Below, piece by piece: positions 22,377 through 31,672 of a stretch of DNA of 49,216 bases. This DNA is from Clostridia bacterium (GTDB lineage: Bacteria > Bacillota > Clostridia > Oscillospirales > CAG-272). A program made the translations under genes and the position numbers. Position 1 is the stretch's first letter, and every line of letters begins with the position of its first letter. The notes below the pieces were generated by a model. The model worked only from the letters and a program-made list of their open reading frames with translations. It was not told the origin of the DNA and made no database searches. The stretch lies in NCBI GenBank assembly GCA_017503325.1, contig JAFVTI010000005.1:1-49216 (forward strand). Reading direction: 5' to 3'.

Positions 22377-25300
22377 TTACGTATTTTGCTCCGGCACGCG
22401 ATAAACGTGCAGCTGATAGATGCGACAGGTCTTATCCGCATGGGGAGTAGGTCTGATAATATACAGGCGCACAAACCGCGCATTAACGGGAGCAAACTCG
22501 CGCAGCGTCATATCCTCGCGGTTGCCCCATACCTCATCGGCAGTCAGCCATTCGCCGTCCTCCGAAGTCTTATATTGCAGGAAATAGTCCACGGTATTAT
22601 CGTTTCTGTCCTCATATTCCCCGCAATGCATCACCAGCCACTTATAAATGGGCGTGATCTCTCCAAGATCCACCTCCAGCCAGCCTGCGTGACCCGTTTC
22701 GGTATCTGCCGCCTCTGCAACGCCCGCCCATTTGCTCTTGCTGTCGCCGTTGAGCGCACATTCGGGGTATTCGTCCAGATGCTCACGGCTGTGGTTGGCG
22801 CGGCAAGGCTTTCCAAGCACCACGTTCTCGCCAAAATCCGAGAAGATGGGGTAGATGGTCACGTCCTTGTCGCCCATGCGTACCAGTGCCTGCACGTCCT
22901 CTTGCCATACGATATCGGCATCGCCGCCAAAGCGCGCAAACGTGCCGTTCTGGTTACAGCGCGGTGCGGCAACGCGCACCATTTCTCCCTGATGATACTG
23001 TCCCGAGCCGTTCATATCGACCGAGGTCAGCGTATGCGTTTGTGTGTGGTCCTCTGCTACGAAATCGTACAGCGGAGCTGTGGACTTGACGGCTGTTGCC
23101 GTGTCGGTCACAGCGGTTGCCGCCATGAGCACGATCTGCTCACCCACGGGCAGCGTGATGGACTCTGCGCCGTCGGTCTCTACAGTATATGCAAAAATAT
23201 TGGCGAATTTATAAAGGCGGTCGCCCTCTTTATTATGGGTGTGAGAATAGTTGATCGCAACCGTGTCGCGCTTGATAAATGCCATGTCACCTGCAGCAAC
23301 CTGATCCCAGGAGCCCACGTTTTCAGAGAAATCAGCGATTCTGAGCGTCACGTCCTTGCCGCCCACACCAAAGGCAGCATCGACATCCCCCTTGCGAGAA
23401 GCCGCCAACAGCACCACGCGAGAGGTGCCTGCAGGAAGCTTGACGGTCTGACCGTCGCAAAGCACGGCGTTGTTCTCGCCTGCATTGCCCAGCTCGAACT
23501 TCAAGCCGCCGCTGTAAACGGTTTTTTCAAACAGCTCCTCGGGGATGGATATTCCCTGTCCGAACTCTCCCGCGGTGTAATTGTAGCGAGAGGTAGTCAC
23601 GCGCTTGTTGTATTCCAGCGCCACGGGCGTGCCGAGGTCGGCAGCATCCTGCGCATTTTTGATTTCAATGACAAACGTCTTGACTGCAAACGGAGTCATA
23701 TCAAAGGTCAGGGAGTGTGCGTCATGGCAAACTGCACCGTTGCCCTCTTCATATCCGTTTGTTTCGGCTGCGCCCATGATCTCGGCTGCCAGCGTCAGCT
23801 TGACGTCTGCATGTGCGCGACCTGCAGTCTCCTGCACGCGCACCACAAGGCGGTCGCCCTTCAGCTCTTCCTTGATGCAGCGGATGGCGATCTCGTCGTT
23901 GTTCAGCGAAGCAAAGCTCAGCTTGCTGTCCTTACCCCGGTGCTTATCCGCAACAAAGGCAAAGAGCGGATTGTTGAAGCACTCTGCCTCAATCGCCACG
24001 CCATCGCGGTTGCCCGCATGCGACGTAAAGCCATACTTGAAGAGATTTCTTCCGTGATCCTGCCAGTCCTGGCCGCTGATATACTTGAAGGGGGCTTTGG
24101 GCGTATGGATCAGCGTCAGGCGCAGCTCACTGTCGTCGGGCTTTTCCATACCGTATTTACAATCGTTGAGAATCGCGATGCCAAAAGAGCCGTCAGCATC
24201 CACCATGTCTGCCCATTGATGCACACAATGCTGGAAGTAGGGGAAGGAATCGGTATTTCCGAGCGTTTCCGCACCAAGACCGATATCAAAGGTTGCAACG
24301 GAATTGGAAACGGTCAGCGGGAAGAGCGCAGAGAGCAGCGTGCATCTCTCTCTCCAGTCCACCTCGTTCTCCACGTCCACGCGATCCACACCCGTGATCA
24401 GACGTACGGTCTGCACAAAAGTGCTCATGCCGTCCTCGTGCGTGATCTTGAGCGCCACGGTGGCAGCGCCCTGCTCGGCGATTTCAACCGTGACCTTGCC
24501 TGACACGTTGGTAAAGGGCAGCTTGGTGTCCTCGTACTTGAGCTCCCAAGAGGGCCACTTTTCGTTGTTGTCCTCTCTCTTGGCAAGCGCAGAAGGAGCA
24601 GACAGCAGCTCGCGGCAATTTTTCTTATCATAAACGGAGGCAATATGGCCATCCTCGTTGATGCGCACCTTGTATCTGCCGCTCTCAAGACCTCTCTCGG
24701 AAATGCACAGATCGGTAGGCAGCGCGCAAGGAGCATCCGATGCGACCACGTTGAATACCGTAAAGGACACGGGTGCAACGGTTGCGGCAAAGCGCACCAC
24801 GCGCTCGCCGTTGATCACGGATACCTGCGAGGGCACCTCACTGCCGTCCGCCGTGTAGACGCGTGCATATGCAGCGCCCGCGGGCATGGGTGCAGTTGCA
24901 AGATCGGTACGCGTGAGTGCAACAGGATTGTATACAACTACGGGCTGTCCCGAAGTATTTGTGTCAAGCGCAGCCGCAACCGCGCCGACAGAAGCGGTCA
25001 GCTCGTCAGCCAGCACGTTTTGCGCGATGACGTAATCGTTATAGCTGAAGCGGTAAGCGTCCAGGATCGACGTGCCGGGCAGGTCGTCGTGGAACTGGTG
25101 CCACAAGAACAGCTTCCATGCAAAATCAATGCGTTCCTTGGGATATCTTCCCTTCCCCAGCCACTTGGCAATCGAGGCTGCGCGCTCTGCCGAGTCTGCC
25201 AGCAGCTCGCACTTTCTGTTCCAACGCTTGTTGATCGCATGCGAGGTCAGCGTGCCAAAGCCGTGCGGAATGTGCAAATTTCCCGTGTAAACGGGCAATT

Positions 25301-26171
25301 TTTCGATCTGCTCGGGCGTCAGATCCAAAAAGATCTGATCCGTGCTGCCCGCAATGACCTCAAAATCCTTATCCGCACCGTTCTGCTCAACGGCATCGTT
25401 GAGATAGCGCGCAGATTCATCGGTAGCCGCTCCGCCGTAGTCGCCCGTGCCATAGTACAGCATGCACGAGGGTACACCCGCATACTTTGCGTTATGGTCG
25501 ATCTTCTCACCGTATTCGGGACGGTCGTGGATCGGACGCAGCTCGGGATCCTTTTCAAATTTCAATGTATAGTCGTTGCAGATAAACGAGCCGACGATGC
25601 TGTTGCCGTCAGGGCCAATCCATCTGCCAAGATCCATACGAACGGCATCCTGATCGGGCATGGGTCTGGTTACGCTGCCGTCCTCGTGGATGATGGGCGT
25701 ACCCACGCCCCACAAAAGCTTTTGCGTAGAGAAGCCTACAAGTCCCATGTGTGCAGCGATCGAGGGCAGCGACCAGCGGAAGCCAAAGCAGTCGGATAAG
25801 AAAATATCCGCGCTCTTTTTGCCGAACTCCTGCTCAAAAAAGCCGTTGCCAAACAGGATCTGGCGCATGTATGCCTCAGACGAGGGCATGTTTGTATCCG
25901 AGGCATCCCATTGGCTGCCCGATACGTTCCATTTTCCCTCGGCTACGTACTGCTTGAGTTTTTCGTAAAGATCGGGATAATATTCCTTTGCCAGCGCATA
26001 GCGGAACGCCCCCTCAAAATTCATGCGATAGTGGGGGTATTTTTCAAACAACGTAAAGTTATCCGCCAAGGTGTTTTTTACACAGTCGCGGATCGTATCC
26101 TGGATCGTCCAGTTCCATTGGGTGTCAAGGTGTGCGTTGGATACAACATAAAGCTTTTTGTTCTTTTTCAT
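22377..26171 (-). CDS. GH38 alpha-mannosidase with C-terminal F5/8 type C domain
   Basis: A 1264-residue enzyme, no signal peptide. The N-terminal catalytic domain opens with VVSNAHLDTQWNWT, whose His14 and Asp16 match the Zn ligands, and has SDCFGFRWSLPS with the probable nucleophile Asp127. A helical bundle and large beta domains follow. The last about 150 residues (VVLGKPCRANHSREHLDEYPE ... RFVRLYIIRP) are a discoidin/F5-8 type carbohydrate-binding domain, unusual on a protein without export signal. ATG at 26171 has AGAGG upstream; the extension to 26252 crosses the promoter. First gene of an operon with GH3 and GDPD. Family knowledge: removes alpha-mannose residues from glycans or glycerol mannosides. 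Confidence 0.95.
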   Translation of the reverse strand: MKKNKKLYVVSNAHLDTQWNWTIQDTIRDCVKNTLADNFTLFEKYPHYRMNFEGAFRYALAKEYYPDLYEKLKQYVAEGKWNVSGSQWDASDTNMPSSEAYMRQILFGNGFFEQEFGKKSADIFLSDCFGFRWSLPSIAAHMGLVGFSTQKLLWGVGTPIIHEDGSVTRPMPDQDAVRMDLGRWIGPDGNSIVGSFICNDYTLKFEKDPELRPIHDRPEYGEKIDHNAKYAGVPSCMLYYGTGDYGGAATDESARYLNDAVEQNGADKDFEVIAGSTDQIFLDLTPEQIEKLPVYTGNLHIPHGFGTLTSHAINKRWNRKCELLADSAERAASIAKWLGKGRYPKERIDFAWKLFLWHQFHDDLPGTSILDAYRFSYNDYVIAQNVLADELTASVGAVAAALDTNTSGQPVVVYNPVALTRTDLATAPMPAGAAYARVYTADGSEVPSQVSVINGERVVRFAATVAPVSFTVFNVVASDAPCALPTDLCISERGLESGRYKVRINEDGHIASVYDKKNCRELLSAPSALAKREDNNEKWPSWELKYEDTKLPFTNVSGKVTVEIAEQGAATVALKITHEDGMSTFVQTVRLITGVDRVDVENEVDWRERCTLLSALFPLTVSNSVATFDIGLGAETLGNTDSFPYFQHCVHQWADMVDADGSFGIAILNDCKYGMEKPDDSELRLTLIHTPKAPFKYISGQDWQDHGRNLFKYGFTSHAGNRDGVAIEAECFNNPLFAFVADKHRGKDSKLSFASLNNDEIAIRCIKEELKGDRLVVRVQETAGRAHADVKLTLAAEIMGAAETNGYEEGNGAVCHDAHSLTFDMTPFAVKTFVIEIKNAQDAADLGTPVALEYNKRVTTSRYNYTAGEFGQGISIPEELFEKTVYSGGLKFELGNAGENNAVLCDGQTVKLPAGTSRVVLLAASRKGDVDAAFGVGGKDVTLRIADFSENVGSWDQVAAGDMAFIKRDTVAINYSHTHNKEGDRLYKFANIFAYTVETDGAESITLPVGEQIVLMAATAVTDTATAVKSTAPLYDFVAEDHTQTHTLTSVDMNGSGQYHQGEMVRVAAPRCNQNGTFARFGGDADIVWQEDVQALVRMGDKDVTIYPIFSDFGENVVLGKPCRANHSREHLDEYPECALNGDSKSKWAGVAEAADTETGHAGWLEVDLGEITPIYKWLVMHCGEYEDRNDNTVDYFLQYKTSEDGEWLTADEVWGNREDMTLREFAPVNARFVRLYIIRPTPHADKTCRIYQLHVYRVPEQNT

Positions 26172-26211
26172 GGGTGTCCTCTTCAATCCATTCAAAATTA
26201 TTACTATTACT

Positions 26212-26248
26212 ATTTTACCTTTTTTCATCGATCTGTGCAAGCAGATCG
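26212..26248 (-). promoter_or_regulatory. Promoter and operator of the GH38-GH3-GDPD operon
   Basis: On the minus strand TTGCAC (26235-26240), 17 bp, TAAAAT (26212-26217). The -35 box is the centre of an inverted repeat CGATCTG-N6-CAGATCG (26229-26248), a likely binding site of a dimeric repressor. The regulator is not identified in the window. Confidence 0.65.
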
Positions 26249-26271
26249 ACAAAAAAAGTCAAAATACTTTT

Positions 26272-26321
26272 ACAAAAACAGGCCCGTACCCAAACGATAT
26301 GAATCGTCGAAGGTACGGGCC
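26272..26321 (-). terminator. Terminator of the surface protein gene
   Basis: On the minus strand GGCCCGTACC pairs with GGTACGGGCC, with a nested ACGAT/ATCGT hairpin in the loop, followed by TGTTTTTGT. A further GCGATCA/TGATCGC hairpin lies just upstream at about 26336-26358. Confidence 0.8.
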
Positions 26322-26368
26322 TGAAGGGGTTACGCGGCGATCACGCTATGATCGCTCACAGTCGGATC

Positions 26369-27964
26369 TTAGTCCTTCTTCTTGAGTGCTACGAAAGCAG
26401 CTGCTGCTGCAACGATTGCAACTACGGATGCAGAAACAACAGACTTGCAGCCGCCCTTTTCCTCGGGAGCATCGGTAGTTGCTTCGGGAGCCTCGGTCTT
26501 GTTCTCATCGGGAGCCTCGGTCTTGTCCTCGGTGGGCTTTTCGGTTTCGGGTGCTCTGGTGGGGATCTCCTCACCTGCATAAGCGTAAGCTTCTTCCTTA
26601 TTGGTAAAGAGACGCAGCTCTTCTACGTAAATCACCGAACCTACCTCAGCATTGTCAAACGACAGTCTGAGCATGTTAATGCTGCCTTCCCAGCTGTATT
26701 CAAGGTCATAGATCAGGTACTCAACCTCGCCGTTGGCATCAATATCGTTCAGAGCGCTTGCGTTGGCTGCGCCTTCCTCAAACCACGAGTAAAGATCACC
26801 GGACATACCCCAAAGAGTAACTTCTCCGGGCTTACCGCTTTCAACTCTGAGCTTAGCCACAACGTAAGGAGCTTCCTCACCGGTTGCCATGGTCAAGCCG
26901 GCCATACGGCAGAACTTGGAGTAGTTAATGTAAAATGCAGGGGGCAGCGCAGCTCCGGCAGAGTCAAGCGTCTTCTGCTCGGTAGGAGCAACACGAACGC
27001 CGGTCCAGTCACCGTACAGCTCGGTTTCAATGGAGGTAGCGCCGTAGAAGCCCTCGGTAGAAACCAGGCCAAGCTCAGGGAGCAACGGAATGATGTTGTT
27101 GGAAAAATCACCGGTTACGCTGTCAGCAAATACCTCGTCGCTGTCATCATACTCCACAACGGGAGGATAGTTGATGCCAAAGCGGTACTTCTCGTCGTCA
27201 GCCTCTGCATTGTCGCTTACCTCGGCGGGAGTCAGTGCTCTGTTGTAGAAACGAATGCTGTACATATCAGCTGCCCAGGCACGCTGAGGATTGTTGTGAC
27301 CAATGGTCAGGGTATCTGCAATATTGGTGTGCTCGGGCACGCCGCGGCCTGCCTCGGTACCGTTGATGTAGATAATGCATACGGGGCCGCCCTCAGCATT
27401 CATATCAAAGGTAATGGCGATGGTAGAGCCGATGCCATCACTTTCCAGTGCGGCTGCACCGTCGTCAACCTTGGGGCGATCCTGGTTCTTGTCGTTATAC
27501 TTGTACTCCAGCTCGTCTCTGTCGTCATCTTCCTGGGGAACACGGATGAACAGGGAGAACTCGTCGTTATCGGAGCACATCAGAGTGATCCAGTCGGTTG
27601 CCTTGAGATCAAGCTCGCCGGCGGAGAACTCAATGGTGTACGCTTCACTGTTGATTACGTCAACAAGTGCATCGGGGAAATAAAAGGATTCGGAATCAAG
27701 ATGGAAAGCATTATCCTTCCAATAGTTGGTCTCGTTCAAACGAACGCTGAAGTGATTCTTGTTACCGGAAAGGTCTCTCCAGAGTGTCGTCTCGTAATTC
27801 TGCTCGCCGTTAGAGTTGTTGGAACCGTCGTACCAAGCAACCAGACCGTCCTTGACAAACTCGGGAGCATCTGCAGCAGCCGTCGTAAGGGTCAGGCAAG
27901 TCAGGCAACCCATGATCAGGGAAAGCGCCATCACCATAGACAGATAAAAACGTAAGGTGCGCAT
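26369..27964 (-). CDS. Secreted, C-terminally anchored LamG-like surface protein
   Basis: A 531-residue exported protein. The signal peptide is residues 1 to about 31 (MVMALSLIMGCLTCLTLTTAAA). A concanavalin/LamG-like domain follows (WYDGSNNSNGEQNYETTLWRD ... IIYINGTEAGRG ... MYSIRFYNRALTPAEV) and then a second beta-rich, carbohydrate-module-like region. The end has a Pro/Glu/Thr stalk, KGGC, a hydrophobic stretch and KKKD. That tail resembles a sorting or membrane anchor signal but lacks LPxTG, and the hydrolase at 30495 has a similar one. Start at 27964 has AAGGAG upstream. Probably a glycan-binding surface protein; the ligand is unknown. Confidence 0.85.
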   Translation of the reverse strand: MRTLRFYLSMVMALSLIMGCLTCLTLTTAAADAPEFVKDGLVAWYDGSNNSNGEQNYETTLWRDLSGNKNHFSVRLNETNYWKDNAFHLDSESFYFPDALVDVINSEAYTIEFSAGELDLKATDWITLMCSDNDEFSLFIRVPQEDDDRDELEYKYNDKNQDRPKVDDGAAALESDGIGSTIAITFDMNAEGGPVCIIYINGTEAGRGVPEHTNIADTLTIGHNNPQRAWAADMYSIRFYNRALTPAEVSDNAEADDEKYRFGINYPPVVEYDDSDEVFADSVTGDFSNNIIPLLPELGLVSTEGFYGATSIETELYGDWTGVRVAPTEQKTLDSAGAALPPAFYINYSKFCRMAGLTMATGEEAPYVVAKLRVESGKPGEVTLWGMSGDLYSWFEEGAANASALNDIDANGEVEYLIYDLEYSWEGSINMLRLSFDNAEVGSVIYVEELRLFTNKEEAYAYAGEEIPTRAPETEKPTEDKTEAPDENKTEAPEATTDAPEEKGGCKSVVSASVVAIVAAAAAFVALKKKD

Positions 27965-28055
27965 GGTGTTAATCTCCTTCATATTTTTGTTGTTATTTGA
28001 ATAGGACATGCATCCCGGCTTTGGACTGTCGGGTATGCGACCTACACCACTATTC

Positions 28056-28084
28056 ATTATAAAAGAATCGCGGGCAAAAGTCAA
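28056..28084 (-). promoter_or_regulatory. Sigma-A promoter of the surface protein gene
   Basis: On the minus strand TTGACT (28079-28084), 17 bp, TATAAT (28056-28061), leaving an 85-base leader before the ATG at 27964. Confidence 0.8.
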
Positions 28085-28157
28085 GCCAAGCGTTTTCGCA
28101 TTTCATGACTTTTCTCCGATATTCCATGACAATTCCCTCTTCTTTTTCCATATTGGC

Positions 28158-28186
28158 TTGCCAAAGACCTCCGACTGTGATATAAT
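28158..28186 (+). promoter_or_regulatory. Sigma-A promoter of the 28219-31601 operon
   Basis: TTGCCA (28158-28163), 17 bp, TATAAT (28181-28186), about 30 bases before the first start codon. Confidence 0.8.
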
Positions 28187-28218
28187 GCAATCATATTTCA
28201 ACACCTGAGTGAGGCATT

Positions 28219-28785
28219 ATGCAACCTATAGAAATCGCAGGGCAGGTCATCAGCCTGATTGCCGTGATCCTGTCCTTTGTTACGTACCAAATGAAATCCA
28301 AAAAAGGCATCATGGTCATGCTGTCCATTGCAACCGGCATTTCCTGTATCGCCTACGCACTGCTTGGCGGAACCGTCGCGCTGGTCCTCAATCTGGTCAG
28401 CATCGTGCGTAATATCTGCTTTTACCACAAGGATAAAAAGATCCTTTCAAGCAAAGCCGTTCCCATCGTGCTCGCTCTGATCATGGGCGTACTCAGCATC
28501 TTTACCTGGGAAGGCGCGCACTCGACGTTTTTCGTGGTCGGACTCATGCTCAACACGCTCGCCATGGGCTATTTCGGACCCCAGAAGCTGCGCATGAGCA
28601 TTCTGCTCACCTCGTCCCTGATCATGATCTACAACCTTTTCATTCCCTCCATTGGCGGCACGGTCAACGAAGTCGTGGCCATTACGTCGTCGGTGATCGG
28701 ATTGATCAGATACGCAAACGTGAACAAGGCTGACAAAGCCGCAAAAGAAGAAAAGGAGACGCCTTATGAAGCATTGGAACGCTGA
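28219..28785 (+). CDS. YgjV family inner membrane protein
   Basis: A 188-residue membrane protein with six or so hydrophobic segments arranged as two similar halves (QVISLIAVILSFVTYQMKSKK, GISCIAYALLGGTVALVLNLVSIVRN), the pattern of the Imp-YgjV family, related in shape to SWEET/PQ-loop transporters. The tail is charged and cytoplasmic. Physiological role unknown. GTGAGG precedes the ATG. The gene overlaps the next one by 20 bases. Confidence 0.85.
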   Translation: MQPIEIAGQVISLIAVILSFVTYQMKSKKGIMVMLSIATGISCIAYALLGGTVALVLNLVSIVRNICFYHKDKKILSSKAVPIVLALIMGVLSIFTWEGAHSTFFVVGLMLNTLAMGYFGPQKLRMSILLTSSLIMIYNLFIPSIGGTVNEVVAITSSVIGLIRYANVNKADKAAKEEKETPYEALER

Positions 28786-29683
28786 AATTGAGCAGCTTAC
28801 GCAAAGCAACTATGCACCCGACGTCGTGCAGGGCATCAGAGACCTGGAGGCCATGCTGGACGAGAACGAGGCACTTGCCGCAGTCATGGACGACATCGTT
28901 TTCCGTTACGTGGTCGCAGAAACGCTGCCCATGGCGGATGCACTGACCGAGATCAAGGGCGTTGCCGAGCAATTCGGACAGAATGAATTTTCCCTTGACC
29001 TGCTTCTGATCGTCAACAGCCTGCCCACCCTGCACCAAAAGTACCGCGAGAGAGGCATCCCGGACGAGATCTTTTATGAATCCATGGACGATATTCGCTG
29101 CAAGGTCAACGAATGTGTGGAATGTAAGGGAGTCGTGGGCACGTTCGTGGCCGATTGGTACGACAGATTTTTCAAGCTGACCTGCTTTGCCTACGGGCGC
29201 TTCCAGTATGAGGTCATGACCTACGAGGGCGAGGATTTCACCATGTCCTCGGGCAAGGTCTTCAAAAACGGCGACAAGTATATCAACATGCACATCCCCT
29301 CGCGCGGCATCCCGCTGACCGACGAGGTGCGCCTTGCCTCCTACCGCGCTGCCTACCCGCACTTTTCTGCCCTGTTTGAGGACGGCATCGTGATCTTCGG
29401 CTGCTCCTCCTGGCTGCTCTACCCCAGACACCGCGAATTTTTGCCCGCAGGCATGAACCTCTTGAAATTCATGGGAGATTTCGAAATGGTCAACTGGAAA
29501 GAGACGCCGGACGATTTCCATGACAGATGGCGTCTGTACGGCAAGCACGCTGCACTTCCCGACGATCAGCTTCCCTGCGATACCACCATGCGCCGCGCGT
29601 ATGCAAAATGGCTGCAGGCAGGCAACCCCACAGGCCGCGGCTTTGGCATTTTTGCCTTTGACGGTCAAAATATTCTGAGATAA
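28766..29683 (+). CDS. Acyltransferase-domain protein (DUF5596/GNAT_C-like)
   Basis: A 305-residue cytoplasmic protein. The N-terminal half is helical (residues 1-140). The C-terminal half has FFKLTCFAYGRFQYEV, NMHIPSRGIPLTDEVRLASY and a final GRGFGIFAF, a pattern I associate with clostridial 'acyltransferase domain-containing' proteins that pair a DUF5596 domain with a GNAT-like C-terminal domain. Substrate unknown. The ATG lies inside the end of the ygjV-like gene with AAAGGAG upstream, so translation is coupled. Its neighbours (phosphodiesterase, SGNH hydrolase) suggest surface glycan or lipid modification, as inference only. Confidence 0.72.
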   Translation: MKHWNAEIEQLTQSNYAPDVVQGIRDLEAMLDENEALAAVMDDIVFRYVVAETLPMADALTEIKGVAEQFGQNEFSLDLLLIVNSLPTLHQKYRERGIPDEIFYESMDDIRCKVNECVECKGVVGTFVADWYDRFFKLTCFAYGRFQYEVMTYEGEDFTMSSGKVFKNGDKYINMHIPSRGIPLTDEVRLASYRAAYPHFSALFEDGIVIFGCSSWLLYPRHREFLPAGMNLLKFMGDFEMVNWKETPDDFHDRWRLYGKHAALPDDQLPCDTTMRRAYAKWLQAGNPTGRGFGIFAFDGQNILR

Positions 29684-29697
29684 ACGGGAGGAATACT

Positions 29698-30480
29698 ATG
29701 AAAAACAAGGTCATTCTCATTTCTATTGACGGCGCACGCGCAGATGCAATGCACCTGTGCGGCAACCCTTACGTAAAAACGCTGGAGCAGCTTTGCACCT
29801 ATAATTACAACTCGAAAGCCGTGCTCCCCTCTGACACCTTCCCCTGCCACTATTCCATGACCCACGGCCAAACACCCGACCGTCACGGAATCAAGACCAA
29901 CATTTACGTCAAGCCGGAAAATCCCACTCCCGGTATCTTCGAGACGGTGCGCAACGCCGGCGGCACGACAGGTATGTTCTATAACTGGGACTATTTGCGC
30001 GATCTTGCCTCCCCCGGCAGCTATACCTTCTCGTTCTGTCTGAATATCGATTACGACGATCTCTCGGATACTGCGGTGACCGATCATTGCCTGATGGCCA
30101 TTGACCGTTATCATCCCGATTTTGTCATGCTGTATATGCTGGACCTGGACGAAAAGGGCGGTCACTCCAAGGGCTGGATGAGCGAGGAATATCTGCGTCG
30201 CCTGTCCATCGCGATCGACAATGTCAAGCGCGTGATCGAGACCTGCGGCAACGAGTATTCCATTGTGATCACGGCAGACCACGGCGGCCACGATTTCACG
30301 CACGGCTCGGCCGCTCCCGAGGACATGACCATTCCGCTGTTTTTGTACGGCCCCGACTTTGAGCCCGGCAAGACGGTGGAGAACACTTCCCTGATCGATA
30401 TCACGCCCACCATTGCGGCAGTGATGGGCCTTGAACCGCATCCCGAATGGGACGGACGCTCGCTGATCAACCGCTCTTAA
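29698..30480 (+). CDS. Alkaline-phosphatase-superfamily phosphodiesterase
   Basis: A 260-residue enzyme of the nucleotide pyrophosphatase/phosphodiesterase class, shorter than typical NPPs. The metal site is visible: Asp in LISIDGARADAM, the nucleophile Thr in PSDTFPCHYSMTHGQTPDRHG, Asp/His in DLDEKGGHSKGW and TADHGGHDFTHG. No signal peptide, so cytoplasmic. Acts on phosphodiester or pyrophosphate bonds; the true substrate is unknown. GGGAGG lies 8 bases before the ATG. Third gene of the operon. Confidence 0.9.
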   Translation: MKNKVILISIDGARADAMHLCGNPYVKTLEQLCTYNYNSKAVLPSDTFPCHYSMTHGQTPDRHGIKTNIYVKPENPTPGIFETVRNAGGTTGMFYNWDYLRDLASPGSYTFSFCLNIDYDDLSDTAVTDHCLMAIDRYHPDFVMLYMLDLDEKGGHSKGWMSEEYLRRLSIAIDNVKRVIETCGNEYSIVITADHGGHDFTHGSAAPEDMTIPLFLYGPDFEPGKTVENTSLIDITPTIAAVMGLEPHPEWDGRSLINRS

Positions 30481-30494
30481 CGGAGGAGAATGGG

Positions 30495-31601
30495 ATGATG
30501 ACCATCTTAAAGAAAGGCCTTGTGCCCGCCCTGGTCATGCTCGTATGCATCACCCTTTGCACTCCCGCGGCCTTTGCATCCGAGCAGCAAGACGCATCGC
30601 CCATGACGATGCTCGCCCTGGGCGACTCGCTTACCACGGGCTACGGGCTTGACAATTACGTACCCGGCCAGAGCCCCTACCTTTGCAGCTCCTACGTCAA
30701 TATCATTGCGCAGACGCTGGGCCTGGAGGGCGGCAGCACCTATATCAACCGTGCGGTCAACGGTGACCGAAGCGCGGATCTTGCCCGGCTGATCCCCTCC
30801 CTTGAAGCAGAGGTCAGATCGGCGGATCTGATCATCATCACCATCGGCGGAAACGATCTGCTCAGCATCGTACCCGCAATCGCATCCCAAATCGCCGGCA
30901 AAAGCATCACAAGCTTTGAGCAGGCAATGGCGGTCTTTTCCGCCGCAACGCCCGAAACCTACACCGCGCTTTTGGCAGATCCCGCTTTTTGTCAGCAGAT
31001 GGAGAAGATCTTTGCAGATCTTGATGCCAATCTGAAGACGATCATGGGCTTTATTCAGCAAACCGCCCCTGATGCACGCGTCGTCTTTCTCAAGCAATAT
31101 AACCCTTTTAAGAACGTGCCCGGATTTGTCGATTTTGGAGAATTTGCAGGTCGGATGCTTGACTCGATCAATCAGGGCGTGGAAAGCAACGCCCTCGCTT
31201 ATGGGTTTGAGGTGGTTGACACGACCTCCGTCATCGAAGCGGATGCCATGGGCTTGACCAATATTGCGCAAAACGACATTCACCCCAACGAGGCAGGTCA
31301 TGCCGAGATTGCCAAGCTGCTTGCCGCGCACCTGGGACTTTCCGAGCAAGGCGAACAGGAAACGTCGTCCGAGCAAAGCTCTGCCGCTCCCGAAACCGAT
31401 GCAAGCACCTCCGAAGAACAGGATACGAATCCCCCCGCACCCGAAGTGACTGCTCCCGAGACGACACAGCAGGAATCCGATCCCTCGGATACGGCTCCCG
31501 CTACCCCCAAGGATCACAAGGGCTGCACCGGATCCGCCGGTCTTTTATCCGTGCCGTTGGCCTTACTCGTCGGAATCCTTGCAAAAAAGAAGCTCAAATA
31601 A
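30495..31601 (+). CDS. Anchored SGNH/GDSL hydrolase
   Basis: A 368-residue exported esterase. After a signal peptide (residues 1 to about 30, ending FASEQQ), the SGNH blocks are all seen: ALGDSLTTGYG with catalytic Ser, TYINRAVNGDRS, TIGGNDLL, and NDIHPNEAGHAEIAK with Asp and His. A Ser/Thr/Glu/Pro-rich stalk of about 60 residues follows, then KGC, a hydrophobic segment and AKKKLK. This tail resembles that of the surface protein at 26369. Substrates of the family are acyl esters on lipids or polysaccharides. ATG at 30495 is chosen for GGAGGAG. Last gene of the operon. Confidence 0.92.
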   Translation: MMTILKKGLVPALVMLVCITLCTPAAFASEQQDASPMTMLALGDSLTTGYGLDNYVPGQSPYLCSSYVNIIAQTLGLEGGSTYINRAVNGDRSADLARLIPSLEAEVRSADLIIITIGGNDLLSIVPAIASQIAGKSITSFEQAMAVFSAATPETYTALLADPAFCQQMEKIFADLDANLKTIMGFIQQTAPDARVVFLKQYNPFKNVPGFVDFGEFAGRMLDSINQGVESNALAYGFEVVDTTSVIEADAMGLTNIAQNDIHPNEAGHAEIAKLLAAHLGLSEQGEQETSSEQSSAAPETDASTSEEQDTNPPAPEVTAPETTQQESDPSDTAPATPKDHKGCTGSAGLLSVPLALLVGILAKKKLK

Positions 31602-31618
31602 AAAGTACAAAAAAAGAA

Positions 31619-31659
31619 CGGTTGCTCAGTACCTCCTCGGTAAAGAGCAACCGTTTTTT
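31619..31659. terminator. Bidirectional terminator
   Basis: CGGTTGCTC / GAGCAACCG with six T's on the plus strand and an A-rich run on the other side giving T's on the minus strand. It separates the SGNH operon from the convergent araC-type gene. Confidence 0.9.
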
Positions 31660-31672
31660 GATCCTCGCAGGA

